Below are positions 33,036-42,262 of a stretch of 64,000 bases of DNA, piece by piece. Below the pieces are notes generated by a model, which saw nothing but the letters and a program-made list of their open reading frames with translations, made no database searches and was not told the origin of the DNA. Within the stretch, counting starts at the first letter, position 1. The number at the start of each line of letters is the position of its first letter. The stretch lies in assembly GCA_023399215.1 (NCBI GenBank), contig JAEWQJ010000046.1, positions 51,288 through 115,287 of the forward strand, given 5' to 3'. The stretch is from Methanobacteriota archaeon (GTDB lineage Archaea > Halobacteriota > Methanosarcinia > Methanosarcinales > Methanosarcinaceae). The position numbers were made by a program, and so were the translations under genes.

Positions 33036-36032
33036 AAACTGAATAAAGAGCCTCAACAGTTCTTTTTGCTGGATATTCTGAAACGGAAGCTTCAGGAAAT
33101 AAATCCCTGGCTGGATGAGATCGGATTGAATAAAGCGGTCAGGGAAATAACTGTTGTGCAGGCGGCATCTCTGGTTGAGGCTAATCAGATGCTGTATTAT
33201 AAGCTGGTCAATTATACAAGTGTTAAGCAGGACCTGGGGTCTGGAAAGAAATCGCACACAGTCAAGTTTATTGATTTTGATGAGCCTGAAAAGAACGATT
33301 TTACGGTTGTCAACCAGTTTTATATCAAGAATAACGATTTTACGATCATTCCTGACCTTGTTGTCTTTGTAAACGGGATTCCGCTGGCTGTGCTTGAATG
33401 CAAGAGCCCGAATTTGCAGGACCCGATTGAAGAGGCTATTTCTCAGCTTTTCGGGTATAAGGAGAAAAACGAGGCGTTTTTTTACCCGAATCAGGTTCTT
33501 GTTGCGCTTGCACGGTATAAGGCGACTTATGCTTCCACCTTTGCGCCTCCAAAGTATTTTCTTGAGTGGAAAAATCCGTATCCTTTAAACGAAAGGGAGC
33601 TTGCCGCCCGCCTGGGAAAAGAAGGTCAGGAACTGCCTTCACAGGATATTCTCCTATATTCGCTTTTTTCAAAAGAGAATTTCCTGGACATTCTCAGGAG
33701 CTACATTGTTTTTGAAACCGAGGACAACAGCGTTCACAAAAAGCTCTGCAGGTATAACCAGTACATTGCAAGCAACAAAATTCTTGAACGGATGGCCGAA
33801 GGCAAAGGCGGTGTGATCTGGCATACACAGGGGAGTGGAAAATCGCTTACCATGACCTATACAGCCCTGAAAATCCGCAGAATTGAAAAAGTGCCCGGTT
33901 CCTCGCTTGAAAACCCCTGTATTCTCATTGTAACTGACCGGAATGACCTGGACGACCAGATCTCAGGCACATTTGAAAAATGTAACTTTCCTAATCCTGT
34001 ATCTGTGAAAAGCGTCGAGCAGCTAAAAGAGGAGCTGAAAAACCCAATTGGAAAAACCCTTTTTACCACGATCCAGAAATTTACCACGAAAAACGGCGAA
34101 ATCTATCCCGAACTTTCCAGCTCGGAAAACATTATCGTTTTCGCAGATGAAGCCCACCGGAGCCAGTACGGAAAAGTTGGGTACAGCAAAAAAAGGAATG
34201 GAAAGTCAGAGACTGACAAGTTTGGAAGTGGAGAATCGGCTGATAAGATAAACAGCACTCTTGGCTGGGCTACGAATATGCGGACAGCAATCCCTAATGC
34301 CTTATTTATCGGGTTTACCGGCACTCCGATTGATAAAAACGACAAATCCACTCGCAGGGAGTTTGGAGATTACATTGACAGATACCTGCCAAAACAATCA
34401 ATAGCAGACGGCGCAACCGTTCAGATCAAATATCAGGCCCGGCTTCCTGATGTCCATATCCTGGGAAGCGAGCTTGACGTTGCTTTTGATTCCGAATTTG
34501 AAGACTACACCGACCTTGAGCAGGAAATAATCAAGGAAAAGGCCGGAAAGTACAGGACAATTGCCGAAGATGAGGACAGGATAAGGGAGATCTGCAACGA
34601 TATCCTCGAACATTACACAACTGCTGTCAGGCCTGAAGGTTTCAAGGCTCAGATCGTTACCCCTTCAAGGGATGCAGCCGTGACCTACAAGCAAATACTG
34701 GACGAACTTGGGGCTCCTGAATCGGAAATTATTATTTCCTCAAGCCCAAAAGACGACCCCAAAGCTGAAATCAGGAAGTACTACAAAACAAAATCCCAGC
34801 AGAGACAGATAATTGAAAAGTTCAAAAAACCGTTTGACGAAGAGAATCACCTGGCTTTCCTCATCGTCTGCGACATGCTTCTAACCGGATTTGATGCTCC
34901 AATCGAGCAGGTAATGTACCTTGACAAGCCGCTCAAAGAGCACAACCTTATGCAGGCAGTTGCAAGGGTTAACCGTCCTTACACCGAAAACAAAACCTGT
35001 GGCCTTATTATTGACTACTGTGGGATTTCAAAGCGGCTCAAAGAAGCCCTTGAGATCTTCAACGACGGAGACATTGCAGGCTATCTCGAACATCTGATGG
35101 ACGACGTTCCGAAGGCTGAGCAGGCGGCAAACAAAGTAAAAAGGTTCTTTAAAGACGTGCACACAACTTATGATTCAGCCGAATATGTGGACAGGTGCGT
35201 GCTTGATGTTCTGAAAGCCGAAGACACACGGATCAGGTTTGAAAGGGCTTTTAAGGAATTCCTCGCGCTTGTAAACAACATAATCCCAAACCCCGAAGCA
35301 AACCGTTTCAGGCCGGACATTTACCTCTACGGCAGGATCTACAACGCAATGCGGACAAACTACAGCATTAAAGCTCCCAGCGTGTTTGAAGCTGTCCCCA
35401 AAGCCAAAGCGTTAATTCATGAGTATCTCGAATCAAACGGCATCAAGGTTTTCCATGAGCCTGCTTCCATTTATTCTTCCGAGTTCAATGACATTGTCAA
35501 CAAAAAGTCCTCGCCGGAAGCAAAAGCAAGCCTTATCCAGCACAGGATAAAGACCACGATCAGCAATCTTAATAATACAAATCCCATTTACTACACTTCT
35601 CTTCGCGAGAAGCTTGAAAAACTGATCGCAGAGCATGAACAGGAAATAATTTCCACCGCAAATTACCTGACCGAACTGGATAAGATTAAGGGTGAGCTTG
35701 ACGTTGGTTCTGTTGCAAGAAAACACGGCATGAGCATGGAAGAATTTGCAGTCTTCCAGATGGTCAGGGCTGCTTATATCCAGTTTCAGGCCGGAGCCGG
35801 AAAAGCCTCTATGTATCTTACAGAAGAGGAAGATAAAAACCTCTCAGATGCGTCCTTATCACTTTTCTCAGCGTTAAAAGAACTTGCCGTAATTGACTGG
35901 AAACAAAAACCCGAACAGCAGAAAATAATGCATAAAAAGATCAAGAGAAAATTGTATAAAATTGGATTTGACGTTGAAACAGCTGAACGAGAAAGCCGTA
36001 ATATCCTCAATCTTGCTGGAAATTTGCTGTAA
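32934..36032 (+). CDS. hsdR: Type I restriction-modification endonuclease/translocase subunit
   Basis: The 1032-residue protein from ATG 32934 matches the duplicated junction, so I prefer this start to the GTG at 32925. The nuclease is PD-(D/E)xK: IPDLVVFVNGIPLAVLECKS (about 143-162). The motor has WHTQGSGKS (motif I, about 300), FADEAHRSQYG (motif II DEAH) and FIGFTGTPIDK (motif III). RecA-like domain 2 has LLTGFDAPIEQVMYLDKPL and AVARVNRP (motif VI). The C-terminal helical part binds the methylase complex. It cleaves foreign DNA after ATP-driven translocation. The frame is intact. Preceded by the hsdS stub and the inserted cassette, it may depend on the cassette promoter for expression. Confidence 0.95.
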   Translation: MADESQLQLDEYTLVEKPALNVFEKLGYNYIDGKKLNKEPQQFFLLDILKRKLQEINPWLDEIGLNKAVREITVVQAASLVEANQMLYYKLVNYTSVKQDLGSGKKSHTVKFIDFDEPEKNDFTVVNQFYIKNNDFTIIPDLVVFVNGIPLAVLECKSPNLQDPIEEAISQLFGYKEKNEAFFYPNQVLVALARYKATYASTFAPPKYFLEWKNPYPLNERELAARLGKEGQELPSQDILLYSLFSKENFLDILRSYIVFETEDNSVHKKLCRYNQYIASNKILERMAEGKGGVIWHTQGSGKSLTMTYTALKIRRIEKVPGSSLENPCILIVTDRNDLDDQISGTFEKCNFPNPVSVKSVEQLKEELKNPIGKTLFTTIQKFTTKNGEIYPELSSSENIIVFADEAHRSQYGKVGYSKKRNGKSETDKFGSGESADKINSTLGWATNMRTAIPNALFIGFTGTPIDKNDKSTRREFGDYIDRYLPKQSIADGATVQIKYQARLPDVHILGSELDVAFDSEFEDYTDLEQEIIKEKAGKYRTIAEDEDRIREICNDILEHYTTAVRPEGFKAQIVTPSRDAAVTYKQILDELGAPESEIIISSSPKDDPKAEIRKYYKTKSQQRQIIEKFKKPFDEENHLAFLIVCDMLLTGFDAPIEQVMYLDKPLKEHNLMQAVARVNRPYTENKTCGLIIDYCGISKRLKEALEIFNDGDIAGYLEHLMDDVPKAEQAANKVKRFFKDVHTTYDSAEYVDRCVLDVLKAEDTRIRFERAFKEFLALVNNIIPNPEANRFRPDIYLYGRIYNAMRTNYSIKAPSVFEAVPKAKALIHEYLESNGIKVFHEPASIYSSEFNDIVNKKSSPEAKASLIQHRIKTTISNLNNTNPIYYTSLREKLEKLIAEHEQEIISTANYLTELDKIKGELDVGSVARKHGMSMEEFAVFQMVRAAYIQFQAGAGKASMYLTEEEDKNLSDASLSLFSALKELAVIDWKQKPEQQKIMHKKIKRKLYKIGFDVETAERESRNILNLAGNLL

Positions 36033-36121
36033 GGAAATTTGCTGGAAGAAACTTGTTGTAAGAAACTTGCTGTAAAAGTGAAAAAGTGGGATAAAAAGTG
36101 GGATAGAAAATGGGATAGGTA

Positions 36122-36850
36122 ATGGAACAGATAAGGATAGGGAATACTCTCATTGATTACCGTTTAATTTATTCTTCCAGGCAGAAAACCATTGAACTGG
36201 TAATTGATCTGGATTCCGGCTTTACTGTCAAAGCCCCTGCCAATCTGAGCAAAGCTGAAGTTGCTGCAAACCTCCAGCGGAAAACTAACTGGATCATAAC
36301 CAGCCTCGACAAAATGAACGAGGTTATAAGAAACGAAACCAGAAAAGAATTCGTAAGCGGAGAGAAGTTCCTTTACAAAGGAAAGCGCTACAGGCTAAAA
36401 GTAGTGCAGGTAAATGAAGAAATAGTCCCGTCCCTGACCTTTACCCACAGCAAATTCATAGCTCATGTACCTGCAAGTATTCCCGAACTTGATTATCCGC
36501 GCATTATTCAGCCTTTATTTATCGATTTCTATCGTCAAAAAGCAGAAAAAGTCCTGAACCAGAGAGCTAAAAAATATCTGGTATATTTTGAAGTGAAGCC
36601 TTCTCTCATAAAAGTACAGTCCCTCAAAAACAAGTGGGGAAACTGCTCAAAAACAAACCAGTTAAGGTTTAACTGGCGGGTCGTTATGGCTAAAACGTCT
36701 ATAATTGACTACGTAGTCGTCCACGAACTCTGCCACACAAAACATAAAAACCACTCAAAAGCTTTCTGGAACGAGGTTCAAAAAATCCTGCCTGATTATG
36801 AAGGTCGGAAAGAGTGGCTGCGTATAAACGGAGATCTGTTGAAAATCTGA
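36122..36850 (+). CDS. YgjP-like (DUF45) metallopeptidase-fold protein
   Basis: The 242-residue protein has the zinc site HELCHTKHKNHSKAFWNEV (HExxH plus downstream H) near 200-220. It also has KNKWGNCSKTNQLRFNWRVVMA and an N-terminal domain of the YgjP/DUF45 family (Wss1/SprT-like metallopeptidase fold). This family is often the last gene of type I restriction operons in archaea and bacteria. Its role there (possibly processing of protein-DNA complexes) is not established. GGATAGGT precedes the ATG. It lies 89 bp after hsdR on the same strand. Confidence 0.88.
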   Translation: MEQIRIGNTLIDYRLIYSSRQKTIELVIDLDSGFTVKAPANLSKAEVAANLQRKTNWIITSLDKMNEVIRNETRKEFVSGEKFLYKGKRYRLKVVQVNEEIVPSLTFTHSKFIAHVPASIPELDYPRIIQPLFIDFYRQKAEKVLNQRAKKYLVYFEVKPSLIKVQSLKNKWGNCSKTNQLRFNWRVVMAKTSIIDYVVVHELCHTKHKNHSKAFWNEVQKILPDYEGRKEWLRINGDLLKI

Positions 36851-37075
36851 ATATCTCCATAACACCTTTTTTTACACATAGCAAAAATTGTCGCTAAAAA
36901 CTGAGAATGGAAACAGACCATTGACCCAATATGAAAATTGGGCACATCCATTTACTTAATAAAATTTGAAAGTTACTCTATTTCAGTCGAATACCTGGTA
37001 ACTTGCGCAGGGATGAAAGCTAGAGAGCGAGGGCGCGAATATATCCCACGTCTGTTTGCAAGCTCCAGCTGCACG

Positions 37076-37711
37076 TCAATCAATAAACTCTTCTAACGAA
37101 TCGATAACGGACTCTAAATTTCTTCTTACCTCATATAAATCATGCTTTCCTTCCATGCGCCACACCTCATGGTCTTCAAAATCATACAATATCGATAGCG
37201 GCAACATGCTTTTTTCGTATTTACCCATTGTTTCCGGATAATTTTCTACATTTACAATTTCGACAAACAGGGCATTATTAAATTTTGGTTCTGTCAGCAG
37301 GACTTCATGCATGAAAGATATTAAATTCTGGCTGTCCTTGTCGCTAGCGGATTTTATATTAATACGGCAAACCAGTTTGTTGCCATAGTACGAAAACAAC
37401 AAACGTTGCAAAACAGTATTTATTGTCTCATCAGGGTGGATTTTCGCTTCATTGAGTCTGTCATGAAGCCCCTGCGTGATTCTCACATTTTCCGTAGTAT
37501 GCGAGAGCTCCGGGAAACTTCGTTTCCTGCCGTTAATGACGAACCAGTAGCTACCGTCTTCATGTATAAGCTGGCAGCTATCATCGTATCGAGCTAATAG
37601 TTTTCTAATTATAGTGCTCCTTGACTCCCAGGCACTGTCACTATTTCGGTCTCTGCAAAAATCGAGCGCTTCGTATAGCTCGGCACTAATTTTAATGGTC
37701 TTTGTTTCCAC
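37076..37711 (-). CDS. Ribbon-helix-helix-type protein with thioredoxin-like C-terminus (uncertain)
   Basis: GAGGTG precedes the GTG at 37711. The 211-residue product starts ETKTIKISAELYEALDFCRDR, then STIIRKLLARY, which looks like a ribbon-helix-helix (RHH) unit. A second, similar unit (NVRITQGLHDRLNEAKIH...NTVLQRLL) follows at about 74-110. The C-terminal part (about 120-211) has FVEIVNVENYPETMGKYEKS and MLPLSILYDFEDHEVWRMEG. This recalls a thioredoxin-like strand pattern, though with no CxxC. RHH domains bind DNA as dimers, so an antitoxin- or regulator-like role is suggested. No partner gene is adjacent, and the fusion is an interpretation by eye. Confidence 0.55.
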   Translation of the reverse strand: METKTIKISAELYEALDFCRDRNSDSAWESRSTIIRKLLARYDDSCQLIHEDGSYWFVINGRKRSFPELSHTTENVRITQGLHDRLNEAKIHPDETINTVLQRLLFSYYGNKLVCRINIKSASDKDSQNLISFMHEVLLTEPKFNNALFVEIVNVENYPETMGKYEKSMLPLSILYDFEDHEVWRMEGKHDLYEVRRNLESVIDSLEEFID

Positions 37712-38290
37712 GACTGCACCTCAATCTGGAGCATACTTCGGGTTAAGATATATATAATGTTCGCCATGGCACTCAAGGAAAATCCTCTTGTGTGCTGTGA
37801 CACTACTCATTGATTTTATGTAACAAATTCTGTAATTATTTTTACTAAATAAATTATACTGAGGGTTATAGGAGATTTTCAAATGACTTTCTACCCACAT
37901 AAGAGTGAAACTCCGCAGAATTTATCTGACGCTTAGAACATATCCAAAGACTCAATAATGCATATTGAAATGTTACAGTAAGAACAACATCTTTCGAATT
38001 GAACCCAGGAAAAAACCGGCAATAATTCAGCTTTGTCTTTTTTGTGGTACATTAATTCATTAATTATTTATCTAGGCAGATATGAGCACCTGAACCTATA
38101 AAAAAAGTTTGCTTTTAGGACCTCAGACAGTCTGGGCTTGAAGTGTTGCCTGGAGATAAACGAGTAACAGGTGTAAAATAGAAAGTAAAAAGGTTCTCAA
38201 AAATCTAAAGCAAGGTTAAAAGGATTATATTCGATAAATTTGAATGCCTTTTATACCTTGCCTATTTTCATTAGTTACTCCTCATCATTA
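37712..38290. other. Intergenic gap, no recognisable gene
   Basis: A+T-rich sequence left of the PKD remnant. A 20-codon open run near 38120-38180 (LRQSGLEVLPGDK) resembles a C-terminal protein scrap but has no start or partner. Confidence 0.4.
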
Positions 38291-38490
38291 TTACTTACCT
38301 TTTACTGTAATATCATTAGAAATAGTTCTAGTGTTACTTCCAGCAGCATTCGTTACTGTTAACTTAACAGTATAACTCCCTGCTTTGGAATACTTATGGA
38401 CTGGATTCTGCTTACTTGAAGTAGTTCCATCTCCAAAAGTCCATTTCCATTTAGTTGGAGTTCCTGTACTTATATCTGTGAATTGAGAAC
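38291..38490 (-). pseudogene. PKD-domain remnant
   Basis: The minus strand reads FTDISTGTPTKWKWTFGDGT, then NPVHKYSKAGSYTVKLTVTN and a terminal TISNDITVKGK before TAA at 38291. That is a complete PKD fold core (WKWTFGDGT, HKYSKAGSYTVKLTV). Upstream codons lose PKD similarity near 38500 (HCNVFVCS) and there is no start, so it is a decayed C-terminus of a larger surface protein. Confidence 0.75.
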
Positions 38491-38564
38491 AGACGAAGAC
38501 GTTACAGTGTCTAAAAACACAATAAATAAATCTTTAAACCATCATTCTCTTCCTTGGTGTTTTA

Positions 38565-38900
38565 ATGAGGAAACTAATTATTATTTTGGTACTTATTGTA
38601 ATATTTTCTTCTGGCTGTGCTTCAACAGAAAATAAATATGTTCGCAGTGGGGAAGATCAAGAATACGTAACGTTATCATCGGATGGAACCGCTTTTTACC
38701 ACACTGGAGGAGTGGAGAACTATAAAGGAACATGGAAAGAGGTTGAAGGCCAAAATGGAGAGAATGAGATAACAGTATTTTTTGATGATGGATCTAGTTT
38801 AGTATTTAGACAGCAGGAGGATGACAAAGATACATTATTGTTAAAAGTCCATATCGAAAATAATAATGGAGGGGTAGAAAGGTTTTATAAAGAAGATTAA
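38565..38900 (+). CDS. Small predicted lipoprotein
   Basis: GGTG lies upstream of ATG 38565. The 111-residue product has a hydrophobic leader with lipobox SSGC (cysteine at about 18) and then a short domain of about 90 residues rich in beta-type residues: TLSSDGTAFYHTGGVENYKG, TWKEVE, NEITVFFDDGSSLVFRQQ, LLLKVHIEN. The WKEVEG...EITVFFDDGSSLVF pattern recalls beta-barrel extracytoplasmic proteins, but I cannot name a family. It is anchored outside the membrane by an N-terminal lipid. The gene stands alone. Confidence 0.7.
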   Translation: MRKLIIILVLIVIFSSGCASTENKYVRSGEDQEYVTLSSDGTAFYHTGGVENYKGTWKEVEGQNGENEITVFFDDGSSLVFRQQEDDKDTLLLKVHIENNNGGVERFYKED

Positions 38901-39348
38901 AGGTGACTTCTTTTAAACGTAATCATCATATATGTGCCAATTAAATTTTTCATCTTGTAATGACGTTTCTCATTTATTCTTATCTTTTCTTATTAGCTGC
39001 TTATCAGTTCTCAAAATAAATTGTACAATATTCTCATTTGGTTCAAATAAGTATATATTTTGCAATATATTTCCCTTTTACGCGCGTATTTTTATAGAAA
39101 TATGTAAACAAGAATAACAATGTTAATCTATATACAAACATATCTTGGGTACATAAAATCCACTTTCGTGCTAAATCATCCCAAAGGTTTTTAAATATTA
39201 ATTATAATATAATATATAATTTAAAAAAGAAGGTATTATTATGTAATTACAAAAATTAATTAGTATTTGGGGATGGAAGCTCCTACAACTGCCGCCCCCA
39301 AGAAAAACGATATAGTACTCCTAAGGAACTAGAGTACATCGTCAATAA

Positions 39349-39639
39349 TCTAATATTATATACATTTTTATAGTATATAATTTTGATGGCACTCTAGTTT
39401 TTATTAGTGGATACTTTATCGACCGTACTGAAAGAAGACAGAAAACCAATCAGAAAAGATTGGAAAGACAAATTAAGTATCTATCAAACATGATATTAAC
39501 ATTAAAAGAGCTTCACATCGTGGGATTCCTAATAGAAGGATTCTATCTAAACGCTAATTTACAAGAAGCTATAATTTTCTTCTTTGAGTTGGGGGCAATT
39601 ATCATCATATACACATACATTGTTAAGTCACATAAATGA
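39349..39639 (+). pseudogene. Open frame without a start, possible membrane protein remnant
   Basis: The frame reads IYIFIVYNFDGTLVFISGYF, then a basic coiled-coil-like stretch (RTERRQKTNQKRLERQIKYL) and a hydrophobic tail (EAIIFFFELGAIIIIYTYIV). No ATG/GTG/TTG opens it before the coiled stretch, so it looks like the end of a lost gene. Confidence 0.35.
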
Positions 39640-39856
39640 TTTAACAACTTACTATTTTTTTATCTGAGAACTTACACGATGAAGACATTTGTTGAATAAT
39701 CTTGTTATTATTTTTACAAATTGATTTTGGTATTTCAGAGATGTTTTAAACTCGTTTTTTTCCTTGATTTTCATCTTGCACCTAAAGTCCAAATTCTGCA
39801 CCTAAAGTCTGTCATTTTTGGTACTTTACATGCAAAGCCTCCATATCCAAAACCTT

Positions 39857-39891
39857 TTTATATAAAGTACGTCATTAGACGTTGATGTACA
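39857..39891 (+). promoter_or_regulatory. trp operon promoter with TGTACA operator-like site
   Basis: TATA box TTTATATA at 39857-39864. About 25 bp downstream is TGTACA at 39886-39891, where the transcript should start. Between them is ACGTC-ATTA-GACGT, a perfect inverted repeat (39869-39882). TrpY of Methanothermobacter is known to repress trp genes by binding TGTACA, so a similar repressor is suggested. The trpC ATG is at 39915. Confidence 0.6.
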
Positions 39892-39914
39892 AAACTATAC
39901 TATAGTGATAAAAT

Positions 39915-40721
39915 ATGCACGCTTCAATTCTCCACATCCTCAACACAACAAAAACCCGTGTCCAGGCCCTGGGGCCGCAGATCTCCAGTGAAAGCCAGAA
40001 AATGGGATTTGAGAAAAGGGACTTTATCTCGGCAGTGGTAGCTGCAAAAGCCGACGGTAGGGTGCCTGTAATTGCAGAGGTCAAGCCCGCATCGCCAGGG
40101 AGGACTTTCAGGGATATTTCGCCTGCAACGGCCGCCGAGCTTGCATGGGAGATGGAAGAAGCCGGAGCTGTTGCAATTTCAGTCCTGACCGAGCCTGGAG
40201 TATTCAGAGGATCACTCGAAAACCTGGACTCAGTTAGAAATAAAGTCTGCTTGCCTGTCCTGAGGAAAGACTTTATTATTGACAGGTTGCAGCTTGAAGA
40301 AGCTCAAAGTGATCTTGTACTCCTGATTGCAGGAATAATCGGAGAAGAACTCGGGACTTTTGTCGATCTTGCCCTTAAAACGGGAGTTGAGCCTCTGGTA
40401 GAGGTTCACAACAGGAAAGAGCTTGATTTGGCCCTGGAAACTGATACAAGAGTAATAGGAATTAATAACAGAGACCTTGAAACCCTTGAAATCAACCTCG
40501 GAACCACAGAAGAGCTGGCCCCTATTATCCGGGAATGCGACCTTGATCACGGAACCAGGCATCTGATAATAAGCGAAAGCGGAATGAACAGCGTACAGGA
40601 TGTCAGACGGGTAATCCAGGCAGGCGCGGATGCCGTACTGATAGGTTCTGCACTTATGAAAAATGCTTCTGTTTTTGATAAAACGAAAGAATTCGTCCAG
40701 GGCGCTGGTTGGCGTCAATAA
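39915..40721 (+). CDS. trpC: Indole-3-glycerol phosphate synthase
   Basis: The 268-residue TIM-barrel protein carries PVIAEVKPASPGR with the catalytic lysine, VLRKDFIID, VEVHNRKELDLAL, VIGINNRDLET and LIISESGMNS with ADAVLIGSALM. It closes the indole ring from carboxyphenylamino-deoxyribulose phosphate. The start ATG at 39915 is preceded by GTGAT. First gene of the trp operon, probably controlled by the TGTACA site near the transcription start. Confidence 0.96.
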   Translation: MHASILHILNTTKTRVQALGPQISSESQKMGFEKRDFISAVVAAKADGRVPVIAEVKPASPGRTFRDISPATAAELAWEMEEAGAVAISVLTEPGVFRGSLENLDSVRNKVCLPVLRKDFIIDRLQLEEAQSDLVLLIAGIIGEELGTFVDLALKTGVEPLVEVHNRKELDLALETDTRVIGINNRDLETLEINLGTTEELAPIIRECDLDHGTRHLIISESGMNSVQDVRRVIQAGADAVLIGSALMKNASVFDKTKEFVQGAGWRQ

Positions 40722-40761
40722 CTGTTTTTCCAGATTTTTCGGAGCTTTCAGCCTGACTGGA

Positions 40762-40870
40762 CAGGGTGGAAAATCCATTCAAAATCACTTTGAATTTGTT
40801 AAAAATCACTTTGAATTTGTTCAAAGTTCATTCAAAGTTCATTCAAAGTTTATTCAAAATTTACTCAAAA
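40762..40870 (+). repeat. Tandem A+T-rich repeats between trpC and trpB
   Basis: AAAATCACTTTGAATTTGTT occurs twice (from about 40780 and 40800), followed by AGTTCATTCAA-type units repeated three to four times. The frame is open across it, which is why a longer trpB frame exists, but the encoded peptide (KNHFEFV-type repeats) looks non-functional. Confidence 0.6.
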
Positions 40871-40980
40871 AACATTCAGAATTAAATTTTGCTTCAATGA
40901 CAATATCAAAAACTACGCTTCCAAACGCGATATCAAAATTATGCTACAGGATTCATCAAAAAGACAAGGGAGTAATTGAA

Positions 40981-42261
40981 TTGACAGAAACTAAAGCTTC
41001 AGAATTTCCTGCGAAGGACTCATACTCAAATGAACTCGCAGGTTCGCAGAAGAATTTGAAAAACGGGCAGACAGGCACGGTAAAAGGAAAATACGGAAGA
41101 TATGGGGGACAGTACGTACCAGAAGTCCTCATGCCGGCCTTAGAAGAGCTGGAAGAGGGGTATGAACGGTATAAAAATGACCCTGAATTCCTTGCCGAAC
41201 TTGACCATTACCTGCGGGATTTTGCAGGCAGGGAAACTCCTCTTTATTTTGCCAGAAACCTGAGTAAAAAGTATGGGTCAAAGATTTACCTCAAAAGAGA
41301 AGACCTTGTGCACGGAGGAGCTCACAAGTTAAACAATGTTATTGGGCAGGCCCTGCTTGCAAAACACATGGGGAAAACCAGGCTGATTGCCGAAACCGGT
41401 GCAGGACAGCATGGAACTGCAACAGCTATGGCAGGTGCAAATCTCGGGTTTGATACAGTTGTGTACATGGGCGCCAAAGATGTAAAACGGCAGCAGATGA
41501 ATGCATACCGCATGGAACTCATGGGCACCAAAGTAATACCCGTTGAAACCGGATCAAAAACTCTTAAGGATGCCATTAATGAGGCTTTCAGGGATTGGGT
41601 CACGAACATTGAAAACACTCATTACCTCATAGGCACGGTTATGGGGCCCCATCCCTATCCTATGATAGTAAGAGATTTCCAGAGCGTTATAGGGCGAGAA
41701 GTAAAGGAACAGATTTTGCGAAAGGAAGGGCGTATGCCTGATTCGATTATTGCCTGTGTAGGCGGCGGAAGCAATGCAATGGGAATCTTCCACCCCTTTG
41801 TAGAGAATAAAGAAGTAAAACTGATTGCTGTCGAAGCCGGAGGAAAAGCCCTGAAATGCACAGAAAAAGCAGCGCTTCACTCAGCTTGTCTCTGTGCAGG
41901 AGAAGAGGGAATCTTACACGGAGCAAGAACAAAGATACTTCAGGATAAAAACGGGCAAATTCTTGAATCAGAGTCCGTTTCTGCAGGACTTGACTACTCA
42001 GGAGTAGGGCCTGAACTTGCTTATCTGTCCGAAAGTGGCAGAGTTACATCCAGATATGCAACTGATGATGAAGCCCTTGACGCTTTCCATGAATTGAGCA
42101 GGCTTGAAGGAATAATTCCTGCACTAGAATCTTCTCATGCTCTTGCTTACTTGAAAAAAGCCTCTGAAGCCGGAGAATTGGGAGAAGTAGTGGTTGTAAA
42201 CGTATCTGGAAGAGGCGATAAAGATCTGGAAACTGTTCTGAGCCTCAGAGGAGGGATCTAA
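40981..42261 (+). CDS. trpB: Tryptophan synthase beta subunit
   Basis: I choose TTG 40981 because GGGAG lies 8 nt upstream and it gives about 426 residues, the usual TrpB size. The open frame runs further left through repeats to 40663. PLP-binding lysine is in HGGAHKLNNVIGQAL, with ETGAGQHG and the SGRGDKD C-terminus. It joins indole (channelled from TrpA) with serine to tryptophan. An alternative start is ATG 40897. The stop TAA at 42259-42261 is one base before the trpA ATG. Confidence 0.92.
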   Translation: MTETKASEFPAKDSYSNELAGSQKNLKNGQTGTVKGKYGRYGGQYVPEVLMPALEELEEGYERYKNDPEFLAELDHYLRDFAGRETPLYFARNLSKKYGSKIYLKREDLVHGGAHKLNNVIGQALLAKHMGKTRLIAETGAGQHGTATAMAGANLGFDTVVYMGAKDVKRQQMNAYRMELMGTKVIPVETGSKTLKDAINEAFRDWVTNIENTHYLIGTVMGPHPYPMIVRDFQSVIGREVKEQILRKEGRMPDSIIACVGGGSNAMGIFHPFVENKEVKLIAVEAGGKALKCTEKAALHSACLCAGEEGILHGARTKILQDKNGQILESESVSAGLDYSGVGPELAYLSESGRVTSRYATDDEALDAFHELSRLEGIIPALESSHALAYLKKASEAGELGEVVVVNVSGRGDKDLETVLSLRGGI

Positions 42262-42262
42262 G

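Larger units (their letters stand above)
38901..39914. other. 1-kb intergenic region upstream of trpC
   Basis: It includes a degraded frame (39349-39639), a G/C island near 39270-39300 (TTGGGGATGGAAGC and GCCGCCCCCAA, loosely complementary), and the trp promoter. A direct repeat (TTGCACCTAAAGTC at 39776-39789 and CTGCACCTAAAGTC at 39796-39809) lies about 50-80 bp upstream of the trp TATA box. Confidence 0.5.

Noticed and set aside
40663..40980. Long N-terminal extension of TrpB
   Set aside because: It encodes repeat-derived residues, overlaps the trpC end and gives a protein over 100 residues longer than the family; TTG 40981 has a ribosome site.
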